Source of the DNA: Falsiroseomonas sp041690465
GTDB lineage: Bacteria > Pseudomonadota > Alphaproteobacteria > Acetobacterales > Acetobacteraceae
Length of the DNA stretch: 64,000 nt
Direction: 5' to 3'
NCBI RefSeq assembly: GCF_041690465.1
Contig: NZ_JAWLHG010000021.1
Location: 1-64,000 of the forward strand
Shown here: positions 34,789-43,363 of the stretch, one piece after another
Numbering within the stretch: position 1 is the stretch's first letter
Layout of the letters: each line of letters opens with the position of its first letter
Notes under the pieces: generated by a model
Database searches by the model: none
The model's input: the letters and a program-made list of their open reading frames with translations, nothing else
What the model was told of the DNA's origin: nothing
Position numbers and translations under genes: made by a program

Positions 34789-35601
34789 ATGCTCCCCACC
34801 CGATTCTGGCAGGACCTGCCCTGGCCAGCCTTCCGCGACCTGCCCGCCAACACCGTGGCGGTGCTCCCGGTCGCGAGCATCGAGCAGCACGGGCCCCACC
34901 TGCCGGTTTCGGTGGATACCACCATCAACCAGGGCGTGATCGCACGCACCCTCGGCGTCGTCCCGGCCGATTTGCCGGTGCTGGTGCTGCCGACGCAATC
35001 CGTCGCGCTCTCGGTCGAGCACCTGCGCTTCCCCGGCACGCTGACCACCAGTGCGGAGACGCTGCTCGCGCTGGTGACCGATATCGGCGCCAGCGTCGCC
35101 CGCGCCGGCGTGAAGCGCCTGGTGATCGTCAACAGCCATGGCGGCAACGTCTCCGCGCTCGACATCGCCGCGCGGCGTATCCGCATCGAGAGCAACATCT
35201 TCGTCGTCAACGCCATGTGGGCCCGGATGGGCAAGCCGGAGGCGCTGCGCGACCCGGTGGAGGGCACCTACGGCATCCACGCCGGGCGCGACGAGACGGC
35301 GGTGATGCTTGCCCTGACCCCACAGCTCGTGAAGATGCAGAACGCCCGCAACTTCGTCAGCCGCTGGCAGGGCGCGAGCAATGCCGCCCCGCGCCTGGCG
35401 CCGCCCGCCGGCGCACCGCTCGCCTGGCAGGCGCAGGATCTGAATCCTGCCGGGGCGGTGGGCGACGCCTCGCTCGCCACCGCCGAGATGGGCAACCAAA
35501 TCCTGGATTTCGCGGCCGAGAAGATGGCCGCGCTGTGGTCCGAGGTCGCTGCCTTCGACGTGGACAGCTGGCTGGCGAACGAGCCGAACCCGGATGCCTG
35601 A
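34789..35601 (+). CDS. Creatininase-family amidohydrolase (second copy type)
   Basis: The 270-residue enzyme shows the family metal sites: VLPVASIEQHGPHLPVSVDT (Glu and His at about residues 28-36) and VIVNSHGGNVSALD (about 111-124), plus GIHAGRDETAVML with a third-site Asp/Glu. It is closer to the creatininase/amidase consensus than the gene at 7527. The operon (binding protein, this enzyme, two FAD oxidases) suggests uptake and oxidation of a cyclic amide or amine-containing compound. Its end overlaps the next start by eight bases. Confidence 0.88.
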   Translation: MLPTRFWQDLPWPAFRDLPANTVAVLPVASIEQHGPHLPVSVDTTINQGVIARTLGVVPADLPVLVLPTQSVALSVEHLRFPGTLTTSAETLLALVTDIGASVARAGVKRLVIVNSHGGNVSALDIAARRIRIESNIFVVNAMWARMGKPEALRDPVEGTYGIHAGRDETAVMLALTPQLVKMQNARNFVSRWQGASNAAPRLAPPAGAPLAWQAQDLNPAGAVGDASLATAEMGNQILDFAAEKMAALWSEVAAFDVDSWLANEPNPDA

Positions 35602-36955
35602 CATCGCCTCGCTGGCGGCCGAGCTCGATGGGATCGAGCTCGCCACCGACCGCGCCCTGCTGCGCCAGAAGTCGCGCGACTTCTACTGGTACAGCCCGAT
35701 CCTGAAGAAGCAGCTCGACGGCAAATCCGCCGAGCTGCTCGCCCGCCCGAAGGACGAGGCCGAGGTTCTCCGGGTGCTCACCGCCTGTCGCGCGCGGGCG
35801 GTGCCGGTGACGGTGCGCGGCGGCGGCACCGGCAATTACGGACAGTGCGTGCCGCTGCAAGGCGGCGTTCTGCTCGACATGACAGCGATGACCAAGCCCA
35901 TCGCCATCACCGACGGCGCGGTGGAGGTGGAGGCGGGGGCGAAGATGATCGACCTCGACCTCTGGTGCCGCGAGCAGGGCTGGGAGCTGAAGCTCTGGCC
36001 CTCCACCAAGCGCACCGCGACAATCGGCGGCTTCGTCGCCGGCGGCGGCGCCGGCGTCGGCGGGATCAGCCACGGCACGATGCGCGAGCGCGGCAATCTC
36101 GTCGGCGCGCGCGTCGCCACCATGCAGGATCCGCCCCGCATCCTCGACCTGGAAGGCATGGCGGCGAACCCGGTCAATCGCACCTATGGCACCACCGGCG
36201 TGCTGACGCGCATCAAGGTGCCGCTGACGCCGGCGCAGGCCTGGCGCGACGTGGCGATCGCCTTCCCGGACTTCGTGCCGGCCTCCCGCTTCGCGCTGGA
36301 ACTGGCCTTCGCGGACGGCATCCCGAAGAAGATGTGCGGCGTCTTCGACAGCCAGTTGCCACCCTTCTTCAAGGGCCTGGCCGATGCGGTGCCCGCCGGC
36401 CACGCGTTGGCGCTGGTGATGGTCGCCCCCGCCGCACTCGGCGCGCTGCGCGAACTTGCCGCCGAGCATGGCGGGCGCATCGTCGCCGAGCAGGATGCGG
36501 TCCAGGCGGAGCGCGATGCTGAAGGAACGCCCTTCTACGAATACTGCTGGAACCACACGACGCTGCAGGTGCTGAAGAAGGATCGCGGCGTCAGCTACCT
36601 GCAATGCCGCTTCCCCTTCGAGGACACGTTGAAGGCCGTGGAGGCGGTACGCATCCCGTTCCGCGACGAGGTCTGGATGCACACCGAATGCGTCCGCTTC
36701 GGCGGCCGCACCACCATGTCCGCCCTGCCCGTCATCCGCTGGACCAGCGCCGAACGGCTCTACGAGATCATCGCTGCCTTCGAGGCCGCGGGCATCGGCA
36801 TCGCCAACCCGCATGTGCTGACCATCGAGGAAGGCAGCGGCTATCGCCGGGTGCCGGGCGACCAGCTCGGCTTCAAGCGGATGGCCGACCCGCTCGGCCT
36901 GCTCAACCCCGGCAAGATGCGCGATTTCTCTCCGTCGGAGCCTGCTTCCGCATGA
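35594..36955 (+). CDS. FAD-binding oxidoreductase, VAO/GlcD type, first of a tandem pair
   Basis: The 453-residue flavoprotein has an N-terminal FAD_binding_4 domain: PVTVRGGGTGNYGQCVPLQG (about residues 71-90), WPSTKRTATIGGFVAGGGAG and a closing LGLLNPGKM typical of GlcD/lactate-oxidase-like enzymes. Landmarks shared with its downstream neighbour include RQKSRDF and WNHTTLQVLKKD. It probably oxidises a hydroxy acid or similar substrate, passing electrons to an unknown acceptor. It overlaps the creatininase-family gene and, by ATGA, the second oxidase, so the two oxidases are likely made in a fixed ratio. Confidence 0.88.
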   Translation: MPDIASLAAELDGIELATDRALLRQKSRDFYWYSPILKKQLDGKSAELLARPKDEAEVLRVLTACRARAVPVTVRGGGTGNYGQCVPLQGGVLLDMTAMTKPIAITDGAVEVEAGAKMIDLDLWCREQGWELKLWPSTKRTATIGGFVAGGGAGVGGISHGTMRERGNLVGARVATMQDPPRILDLEGMAANPVNRTYGTTGVLTRIKVPLTPAQAWRDVAIAFPDFVPASRFALELAFADGIPKKMCGVFDSQLPPFFKGLADAVPAGHALALVMVAPAALGALRELAAEHGGRIVAEQDAVQAERDAEGTPFYEYCWNHTTLQVLKKDRGVSYLQCRFPFEDTLKAVEAVRIPFRDEVWMHTECVRFGGRTTMSALPVIRWTSAERLYEIIAAFEAAGIGIANPHVLTIEEGSGYRRVPGDQLGFKRMADPLGLLNPGKMRDFSPSEPASA

Positions 36956-38358
36956 CCGTGGCTGCCGTGATGCAGGCCCTCCCGGGCCTCGCCTGGACCA
37001 CCGATCCCGCCCTGGTGCGCCAGAAGTCGCGCGACTTCTTCTGGTATTCGCCGGTGCTCAAGCGCCAGCTCAACAAGGTGACCGGCGAGGCGCTGGTGAC
37101 ACCGCGGAGCGAGGCGGAGCTCCGTGCACTTCTCGCCGCCGCCTATGCCCATGGCGTGCCGGTCACGCCGCGCGGCGCGGGCACCGGCAATTACGGCCAG
37201 GCGATGCCGCTGCGCGGTGGCATCGTGCTGGAGATGACGGAGTTCACCCGCGTGCTCTGGACCAGGCCCGGCCTGGTGCGCGCGGAAGCCGGCATCAAGC
37301 TCATCGACCTCGACGCGCAAGTGAAGCAGGCGGTCGGCGGCGAGCTGCGCTTCCATCCCTCGACCAAGCGCACCGCGACGCTCGGCGGCTTCATCGCCGG
37401 CGGCTCCTCCGGCATCGGCAGCACGACGTACGGTATCCTTCGCGAGCCCGGCAACATCCTCGGGCTCAAGGTGCTGACGATGGAAGCCGAACCGCGCGTG
37501 CTGGAACTGCGCGGCCCGGACATCCAGAAGGCGAACCACGCCTATGGCACCAACGGCATCATCACCGAGCTCGAGATGCCGCTCGCGCCGGCCTGGGATT
37601 GGGTGGACGTGGTGGTCGCCTTTCCGACGCTGATGGGTGCGGCGCGCTTCGCCGACAGCTTCACCCGCATGGACGGTGTCGCGAAGAAGCTCGCCTGCGT
37701 GGTGCCGGCGCCGATCCCGCGGCTTCACTTCAAGGCCTGGGGCGGGAAGGTGCCGGCGGGTCATTCGGTGGCCTGCCTGATGGTAGCGCCGCCCTTCCTG
37801 GAACTCCTGCCCTCGCTCATCGCCGCGCATGGCGGCAGCGAGATCCTGCGAGAGCCGTCCGACGCCGCCGAGGTGCCGCTCTACGAGCACAGCTGGAACC
37901 ACACCACGCTGCAGGTGCTGAAGACCGACAAGCAGGTCACCTACCTGCAGACGCTGTTCCCGGCGCCCAACCATCTGGAGCTGATCGCGAAGCTCGAGCG
38001 GATGTTCGGCAACGAAGTGCTGCTGCACCTGGAATTCGTCCGCTTCGGCGGCACGGTCTGCGCCTTCGGCCTGCAGGTGGTGCGCTTCACCACCGAGGAG
38101 CGGCTCGCGGAGATCATCCGCCTGCACGAGGCAGCCGGCGCGCCGATCTTCAACCCGCACACCTTCACGCTGGAGGATGGCGGGATGAAGCGGGTTGACC
38201 AGGACCAGCTCGACTTCAAGCGCCAGGCCGACCCCAAGGGCCTGCTCAACCCCGGCAAGATGGCCGCCTGGGACGACCCGGACTGGAAGCCGGGCAAGGC
38301 GAAGTCGGTGCATCTCTACGAGACCGACTACGAGGCGCCGGCCGAGGTGCTGGAGTAG
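36952..38358 (+). CDS. FAD-binding oxidoreductase, VAO/GlcD type, second of a tandem pair
   Basis: The 468-residue flavoprotein is a paralogue of the preceding gene. Shared blocks: RQKSRDFFWYSPVLKRQL, PVTPRGAGTGNYGQAMPLRG, STKRTATLGGFIAGGSSG, YEHSWNHTTLQVLKTD and GLLNPGKM. It has an extra 25-residue C-terminal tail rich in charged residues. The start ATG overlaps the previous stop. Divergence between the copies is substantial, so this is an old duplication, and heterodimer formation is possible. It is the last gene of the operon; three bases separate it from the convergent gene. Confidence 0.88.
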   Translation: MTVAAVMQALPGLAWTTDPALVRQKSRDFFWYSPVLKRQLNKVTGEALVTPRSEAELRALLAAAYAHGVPVTPRGAGTGNYGQAMPLRGGIVLEMTEFTRVLWTRPGLVRAEAGIKLIDLDAQVKQAVGGELRFHPSTKRTATLGGFIAGGSSGIGSTTYGILREPGNILGLKVLTMEAEPRVLELRGPDIQKANHAYGTNGIITELEMPLAPAWDWVDVVVAFPTLMGAARFADSFTRMDGVAKKLACVVPAPIPRLHFKAWGGKVPAGHSVACLMVAPPFLELLPSLIAAHGGSEILREPSDAAEVPLYEHSWNHTTLQVLKTDKQVTYLQTLFPAPNHLELIAKLERMFGNEVLLHLEFVRFGGTVCAFGLQVVRFTTEERLAEIIRLHEAAGAPIFNPHTFTLEDGGMKRVDQDQLDFKRQADPKGLLNPGKMAAWDDPDWKPGKAKSVHLYETDYEAPAEVLE

Positions 38359-38361
38359 CGC

Positions 38362-38895
38362 TCAGCCTTCATAGGCCCACGCCCGGCAGGCGGAGAGCGC
38401 CGGCATCGCGCCCTCGACCTCGACGGTGACGATGACGTGGCCCGTCTTCTGCCCGCTGCGCCCACCGCTCTGCTCCCACAGCACGTCCAGGCAGTATTTG
38501 CTGTCCTCCAGCACGCCGTTCGGGTTGAGGAAGCCGACGGTGACGCAGCCCTCGAGGTGGGAGGCCTGGCTCGCCGGGTGCATCAGGATGTTGCTCTTGG
38601 TCTTCTCCTGCGCGCCGAGCCACGGGTTCACGACATAGGACCCGTAATGGGCGTTCCAGTAGAGGGTGGAGTTCCGGTAGCTCTTGCCGCCCTCCATGTG
38701 CATGTAGCCATCCATCCGCTCGATCGTCTCGAACATCAGGCCGTGGATCCACAGTTCGCCGACCAGGCCGTGCGCGGTCTGCATCACCGGCTTGCCGTCC
38801 TTGTAGAGCGGCTTCTTGTCGGCGTCCTTCGCGTGGTAGGTGTTCTTCACGAAGGTCTTGCCGCGCTTGTAGGTGATGAGGGCACTGGAGGACAT
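38362..38895 (-). CDS. Uncharacterised protein, possibly DUF5675-like
   Basis: The 177-residue soluble protein has no signal peptide. A central segment reads SNILMHPASQASHLEGCVTVG, a His-then-Gly-Cys pattern reminiscent of the DUF5675 family and of L,D-transpeptidase-like folds; this is resemblance only. The N-terminal third is lysine-rich and unlike its GC-rich neighbours in amino-acid content (KRGKTFVKNTYHAKDADKK). It follows the alpha-E gene on the same strand by 83 bases containing a perfect palindrome, so it may be separately regulated. Confidence 0.6.
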   Translation of the reverse strand: MSSSALITYKRGKTFVKNTYHAKDADKKPLYKDGKPVMQTAHGLVGELWIHGLMFETIERMDGYMHMEGGKSYRNSTLYWNAHYGSYVVNPWLGAQEKTKSNILMHPASQASHLEGCVTVGFLNPNGVLEDSKYCLDVLWEQSGGRSGQKTGHVIVTVEVEGAMPALSACRAWAYEG

Positions 38896-38957
38896 CGTCC
38901 TGTCTCCTGCTCGGGTCCGTCGATGGCCCGAGAATGCAGGAGGGTGCCGGACACCAA

Positions 38958-38973
38958 TGTTCCCCGGGGAACA
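38958..38973. repeat. Perfect 16-base palindrome between the alpha-E gene and the DUF5675-like gene
   Basis: TGTTCCCCGGGGAACA. It is centred about 13 bases past the alpha-E stop and 70 bases before the next start. A further inverted repeat, CTCGGG (38910-38915) and CCCGAG (38927-38932), lies between it and the downstream gene. A loop-free palindrome fits a dimeric regulator site better than a terminator. Confidence 0.45.
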
Positions 38974-38978
38974 GCCCG

Positions 38979-39920
38979 TCAGCCGCTGAGGTAGAGCCTC
39001 TGGATCGCATCGCCGAGCTCGACGTTGCGGTCGATCTGCGCTGTCAGCCAGTCGTGCAGGCCGCGCGCCATGATGTCCTCGACGCGGCCCTTCGCCAGCG
39101 CATCGTTGATCTCGGCGGCGATGCGCTGCGGGTCGCCGCGGCGCCCGCCGGTGGCCGCGGCCACGCGCTCCAGCGCATGCAGCACCCGGACGTGGCAGGC
39201 GACCAGCGAGCGCGGCAGTTCCGGGCGGAACAGCAGCAGCTCCGCCACCAAGTCGGGCCGCAGCCGCGTGTGATACACCCATTGGAAGGAGCGCAGCGCG
39301 GAGACCGAGCGCAGCAGCGCCTGCCATTCCGCATAGGCCACCGCGCCCTCGGCACCCGCGCCGCTCAGCGCCTGGTGCTTGGAATCGAGCAGGCGGGCGG
39401 TGTTGTCCGCGCGTTCCAGCATCACGCCGAGATGCACGAACAGCCAGCCCTCGTCGCGCAGCATGGTATCGGCGGCGGCGCCGTTGAACAGCAGCGTCCG
39501 CGCGCGCACCCAGTCGAGGAAGCCGGGCAGCGTATCCTCATCGGTGGCGGAGGCGGCGCGTGCGCGCATCTCCCGCCAAGTGTCGTTCAGCGCCTCCCAC
39601 ATGTCCACGGTCAGCGCGGTACGCACCGCGCGGCCGTTGCGCCGCGCAGCCTCGATGCAGTTGGCGATGGAGGAATGGTTCTCGGCATCCAGCGCCAGCC
39701 AGCCGATCACGGCCTCGGGCGTCACGGCACGGCCGGTGCCGCGGAACCCCGGCTCGGCACCGGCGGCGACGAGCAGGTTGCGCCACTCGTCGCGCCCGCC
39801 ACCCAGGCTGCCGGCCAGCCCCGCCATGCGCAGCGCCACCTGCATGCCGCGCGCCGTGTTGCCTGCCCGCTCGGTGTAGCGGCCCATCCAGAACAGGCTG
39901 TCGGCGGTGCGCGCGAGCAT
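38979..39920 (-). CDS. Alpha-E domain protein
   Basis: The 313-residue helical protein begins MLARTADSLFWMGRYTERAGNTARG, the hallmark start of the alpha-E (DUF403) family. Conserved ARxLLD-type and LLLFR segments follow in the C-terminal half. Alpha-E proteins occur with circularly permuted ATP-grasp proteins and often with transglutaminase-like proteases, in a predicted peptide-synthesis or modification system of unknown product. Here it starts four bases after the ATP-grasp stop. The reaction is not known. Confidence 0.9.
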   Translation of the reverse strand: MLARTADSLFWMGRYTERAGNTARGMQVALRMAGLAGSLGGGRDEWRNLLVAAGAEPGFRGTGRAVTPEAVIGWLALDAENHSSIANCIEAARRNGRAVRTALTVDMWEALNDTWREMRARAASATDEDTLPGFLDWVRARTLLFNGAAADTMLRDEGWLFVHLGVMLERADNTARLLDSKHQALSGAGAEGAVAYAEWQALLRSVSALRSFQWVYHTRLRPDLVAELLLFRPELPRSLVACHVRVLHALERVAAATGGRRGDPQRIAAEINDALAKGRVEDIMARGLHDWLTAQIDRNVELGDAIQRLYLSG

Positions 39921-39924
39921 CGTT

Positions 39925-41430
39925 TCAGCCCTGCCGCTGGGACTGCGACTGCGACATCGCGCCCATGGACTGCGACTGCGGCATCGGTTCCGGCCGGTCC
40001 TCCACCACCCACGTGTCCTTCGTGCCGCCGCCCTGGGAGGAGTTCACCACCAGCGATCCCTCCCGCAGTGCCACGCGCGTCAGGCCGCCAGGGACGATCC
40101 GCACCTCCCTGCCCATCAGCACATAGGGGCGAAGGTCCACGTGCCGCGGCGCGATGCCGCCTTCCGCCAGTGTCGGCACGGTGGAGAGGGCCAGCGTCGG
40201 CTGCGCGATGTAGTCCTGCGGCCTGGCGCGGATGCGTGCGGCGAACTCCTCCTGCTGCGCCTTCGTGCTGTGCGGACCGACCAGCATGCCGTAGCCGCCG
40301 GAGCCACGCGCCAGCTTCACCACCAGTTCGCCCAAGTTGTCCAGCACATGGGCGCGGTCGGCATCGCGCTCGCACAGGAACGTCGGCACGTTCTGCAGCA
40401 GCGGCTCCTCGCCGAGATAGAAGCGGATCATCTCCGGCACGAAGGGATAGATCGCCTTGTCGTCCGCGATGCCCGCGCCCGGCGCATTGGCCAGCGTGAT
40501 GTTCCCCGCGCGGTAGGCGGCGAAGATGCCGGGCACGCCGAGCATGCTCTCCGGCCTGAAGACGCGCGGGTCGAGGTAGTCGTCATCCACCCGGCGGTAC
40601 AGCACGTCCACCCGCTTCGGCCCGGCGGTGGTGCGCATGTAGACGACGTCGTCCCTGACGAAGAGGTCGGCGCCCTCCACCACCTCGACGCCCATCTCGT
40701 CGGCCAGGAAGCAGTGCTCGTAATAGGCGCTGTTGAAATGCCCCGGCGTGAGGATGGCGACGCAGGGCCGCCCGGTGCAGTTGGGCGGCGCGGCTTCCTT
40801 CAGGGTCTCCAGCAATTCCTCCGGATAATGCCCGACCGGCACCAGCCGATGGTCGGAGCAGAGGCCGGGGAACAGCCGCAGCATCGCCTCGCGATTCTCC
40901 AGCATGTAGGAGACGCCCGACGGCGTGCGGCAATTATCCTCCAGCACGTAGAAATCATCCGACCCGGTGCGCACCAGGTCGATGCCGGAGATATGCGTGA
41001 ACACCCCGGCGGGCGGGCGGAAGCCGAGCATCGGCTTGCAGAAGGCCTCGTTGTCGGCGATCAGCGCGGCCGGCACGCGGCCAGCCCGGACGATCTCCTG
41101 CCCGGCATAGACATCGCCGATGAACGCGTTCAGCGCCCTCACCCGCTGCGTCAGGCCGCGCGCCAGCCGGTCCCATTCGCTGCGTGCCAGGATGCGGGGG
41201 ATCACGTCGAAGGGGATCAGGCGCTCGGGGTCGCCGCCCTCCCCATACACCGCGAAGGTGATGCCGACGCGGCGGAACAGCGCCTCCGCCTCCGTCCGTT
41301 TCGCGCCGAGCGCGGCAAGGCCGTGCTGCGCAATCCAGGCGGCGATGCCGGCATAGGCGGGCCGCACACCGGCTTCCTCCTGCATCTCGTCGAAGGCGCG
41401 GCGCGGCTGCCCTGCGGCGTCTCGGTCCAT
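39925..41430 (-). CDS. Circularly permuted type 2 ATP-grasp protein
   Basis: The 501-residue protein matches the permuted ATP-grasp family: FAVYGEGGDPERLIPFDVIP, ALNAFIGDVYAGQEIVRAG, ISGIDLVRTGSDDFYVLEDN, then CRTPSGVSYMLENREAM. The C-terminal half has VKLARGSGGYGMLVGP (nucleotide loop) and AQPTLALSTVP. It should join a carboxylate to an amine using ATP, with the alpha-E partner encoded next. The C-terminus is odd: after WVVEDRPEP it ends in a Gln/Ser-rich tail with two MSQSQSQ-like copies, visible in DNA as repeated gactgc units on the plus strand. A transglutaminase gene, frequent in this system, is absent here. Confidence 0.9.
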   Translation of the reverse strand: MDRDAAGQPRRAFDEMQEEAGVRPAYAGIAAWIAQHGLAALGAKRTEAEALFRRVGITFAVYGEGGDPERLIPFDVIPRILARSEWDRLARGLTQRVRALNAFIGDVYAGQEIVRAGRVPAALIADNEAFCKPMLGFRPPAGVFTHISGIDLVRTGSDDFYVLEDNCRTPSGVSYMLENREAMLRLFPGLCSDHRLVPVGHYPEELLETLKEAAPPNCTGRPCVAILTPGHFNSAYYEHCFLADEMGVEVVEGADLFVRDDVVYMRTTAGPKRVDVLYRRVDDDYLDPRVFRPESMLGVPGIFAAYRAGNITLANAPGAGIADDKAIYPFVPEMIRFYLGEEPLLQNVPTFLCERDADRAHVLDNLGELVVKLARGSGGYGMLVGPHSTKAQQEEFAARIRARPQDYIAQPTLALSTVPTLAEGGIAPRHVDLRPYVLMGREVRIVPGGLTRVALREGSLVVNSSQGGGTKDTWVVEDRPEPMPQSQSMGAMSQSQSQRQG

Positions 41431-41548
41431 GACCCGAATGTCGCGGAATCGGGAAGGGATGGGAAGAGGAACAGGTCGCCGGCCGCATGACCTCGCGGCC
41501 TGACTGCCCAGAAGCTGGGCGCCAACTGGCTGCTCTGCAGGCAGATGC

Positions 41549-42283
41549 TCAACCCGTCGCGCCGCGTCCGGCCGCGATCTCGCGGATCAGCTTCGCCCGC
41601 ATGGCGCGCGCGAAGTCACGACGGTCCTCGGCGCGCACCACGAAGGCGCCGGGGCCGCCGATCACGTCGCGCTCATAGAGCGCCGAAAGCCGCCCGTCGC
41701 GCCAGCTCGACGCCGCCTCGATCGCCAGGCCGTTCACCACCACGCCCTGCGCCACCAGCGCATCCCGCGCCGTGGGCGCGGCCACGATGCTGCGGATGTC
41801 CGGCCCGTCGCCCGAGACATCGATGGTGCGCTCCGCCGCCCGCCATGGGGCGGCGGCCAGCAGCGCGCCGGCATGCACCAGCGCGTCGCCGATGGCGTTG
41901 TAGGACTGGCGGGAGCGCGGGGCGTCGCGCATTGCCCCTGCCGCCGCCTCGGCCGAGGCGGCATCGCCCACGCGCATCCATTCCACCACCGTCGCCGCCC
42001 CGCCCGGCGAGCCCCACTCCACCATCGCCACCCCGATCGCACCGCGCGGCCGGGAGCGGATGGCGGAAAGCACCGCCGGATGTGCGATCGCCTCCGCCAG
42101 GCCGTCGCGCTGCAGGGCGAATTCGTCGGGGTCGATCGAGCCCGATGCATCCACCGCGAGCACCAGCAACAAGTCCACCGCGGGATCCTGCGCCTGCACG
42201 ACCCCGGGTCGCGCCGCGAGAAGCGCCGGCGCCGCGAGCACCATTCGGCGCCGCAGCGGCGCCCGCCTGCCATCCTGGTCCAT
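41549..42283 (-). CDS. Secreted DUF1194-family protein with von Willebrand A-like fold
   Basis: The 244-residue protein has an arginine-rich signal peptide (RRRMVLAAPALLAARPG, cleavage near VQAQD at about residue 32). The mature part starts VDLLLVLAVDASGSIDPDEF, a metal-ion-dependent adhesion motif (DxSGS), and continues with VAMVEWGSPG and TIDVSGDGPDI, matching DUF1194. The function is unknown; the MIDAS-like site suggests metal-dependent protein binding in the periplasm. The ATG at 42283 is preferred to longer frames that enter the intergenic region. Confidence 0.85.
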   Translation of the reverse strand: MDQDGRRAPLRRRMVLAAPALLAARPGVVQAQDPAVDLLLVLAVDASGSIDPDEFALQRDGLAEAIAHPAVLSAIRSRPRGAIGVAMVEWGSPGGAATVVEWMRVGDAASAEAAAGAMRDAPRSRQSYNAIGDALVHAGALLAAAPWRAAERTIDVSGDGPDIRSIVAAPTARDALVAQGVVVNGLAIEAASSWRDGRLSALYERDVIGGPGAFVVRAEDRRDFARAMRAKLIREIAAGRGATG

Positions 42284-42382
42284 CGCGCGCCCTCGCAGCG
42301 TTGCTGCCCTGTGTCTGGGGAGTGGCGCGGCATCGTCAAGGCGGAACCTTCCCGCCGGCCCTGCGTCCCGACCCTCGGACCG

Positions 42383-43360
42383 ATGCCCGAAGACCCGCCC
42401 CCCCTGCCCGCGCACGGCGCCCAGCTGTTCCGTGGCCTGCGCCTGGATGCCTATGGCCTCGATGTGACGGAAGCAGCCGCCGACCCTGCGTTCGGCGGCA
42501 CGCACCAGGCCGGGGCCGAGGCGCTGGACGAGGCGCTACTCGCCGGCGCACCGGCCACCGCAGCCATGCTGCGCGGCGCGATCGAGACCGATGCCGCGGC
42601 GCTCGCCGGGCTGGTGCGCCGGGCGCTGCACCTGCCGGAATGGCGCGACACCCAGCGCGTGCTGATCGGTGGCGGGCTCCGCTCGTCGCGGTTCGGCGCG
42701 GTGGCCGTGGGGCGCGCGGCGACATTGCTGCGCGAGGCGGGGCTCGCCGTGCCGGTTGCACCGATCCGCCACGCACCGGAGGAGGCCGGGCTGATCGGCG
42801 CGGCGCGGCTGCTGCCGGATGATCTGCTCGCCGCCGCCGATGCGGTGCTGGCCGCAGCGCTCGACGGTGACGTCTTCCGCGCCGGTGTGGTGCTGCCGCG
42901 CCTCGGCGTGGCGCCGGACCTCGCGGCCGCCGGGGTGTGGCGGCAGGCATCCTGGCACCACGCGACCAAGGCCGCGCCGCCCGACCGCGCGACGGCGATC
43001 GGCCGGCTGGCCGGCATGCTTGGCGACCTCGCCGGGGAGGCGGCCGCGGCCGGGCTTTCGCTCGCGCCGGCGGTGGCGGTCGGGCTGCCCGGGCAGCTGG
43101 ACCGCGAAGGCCACATCCTGCGTGGTGCTGAGGAGCTGCCGGGCGATTGGCTCGCCCCCGGCTTCCACCTGCCGGCGGCGCTTTCGCGCCTGTTGCCGCT
43201 GGACGGCGGCGGCCATCCCGAGGTGTTGCTGCACAACGATGCGGTGGTCCACGGCCTGTCGGAGGCGCCCTTCCACCGCAACGTGGTGCATTGGGGCGTG
43301 CTGACGCTCGGCAGGCGGCCGGGCAATGCGCGCTTCACCAACCTGGCGCTGCGCGGCTGA
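42383..43360 (+). CDS. Uncharacterised protein with weak ROK/sugar-kinase-like features
   Basis: The 325-residue soluble protein has two glycine-rich stretches that resemble actin-like ATPase folds: LIGGGLRSSRFGAVAVGRAA (about residues 94-113) and AVAVGLPGQLDREGHILRGA (about 234-253), followed by EVLLHNDAVVHGLSEAPF, similar to the ND motif of ROK kinases. The zinc-cysteine signature of typical ROK proteins is missing. It could be a divergent sugar kinase or a regulator-like relative. It is divergent from the DUF1194 gene and converges on the deoxyribosyltransferase gene with three bases between. Confidence 0.6.
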   Translation: MPEDPPPLPAHGAQLFRGLRLDAYGLDVTEAAADPAFGGTHQAGAEALDEALLAGAPATAAMLRGAIETDAAALAGLVRRALHLPEWRDTQRVLIGGGLRSSRFGAVAVGRAATLLREAGLAVPVAPIRHAPEEAGLIGAARLLPDDLLAAADAVLAAALDGDVFRAGVVLPRLGVAPDLAAAGVWRQASWHHATKAAPPDRATAIGRLAGMLGDLAGEAAAAGLSLAPAVAVGLPGQLDREGHILRGAEELPGDWLAPGFHLPAALSRLLPLDGGGHPEVLLHNDAVVHGLSEAPFHRNVVHWGVLTLGRRPGNARFTNLALRG

Positions 43361-43363
43361 GCG

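Noticed and set aside
39925..39990. Repeated gactgc units as a possible tandem repeat or CRISPR-like element
   Set aside because: They encode the Gln/Ser tail of the ATP-grasp protein; no spacers or array structure.
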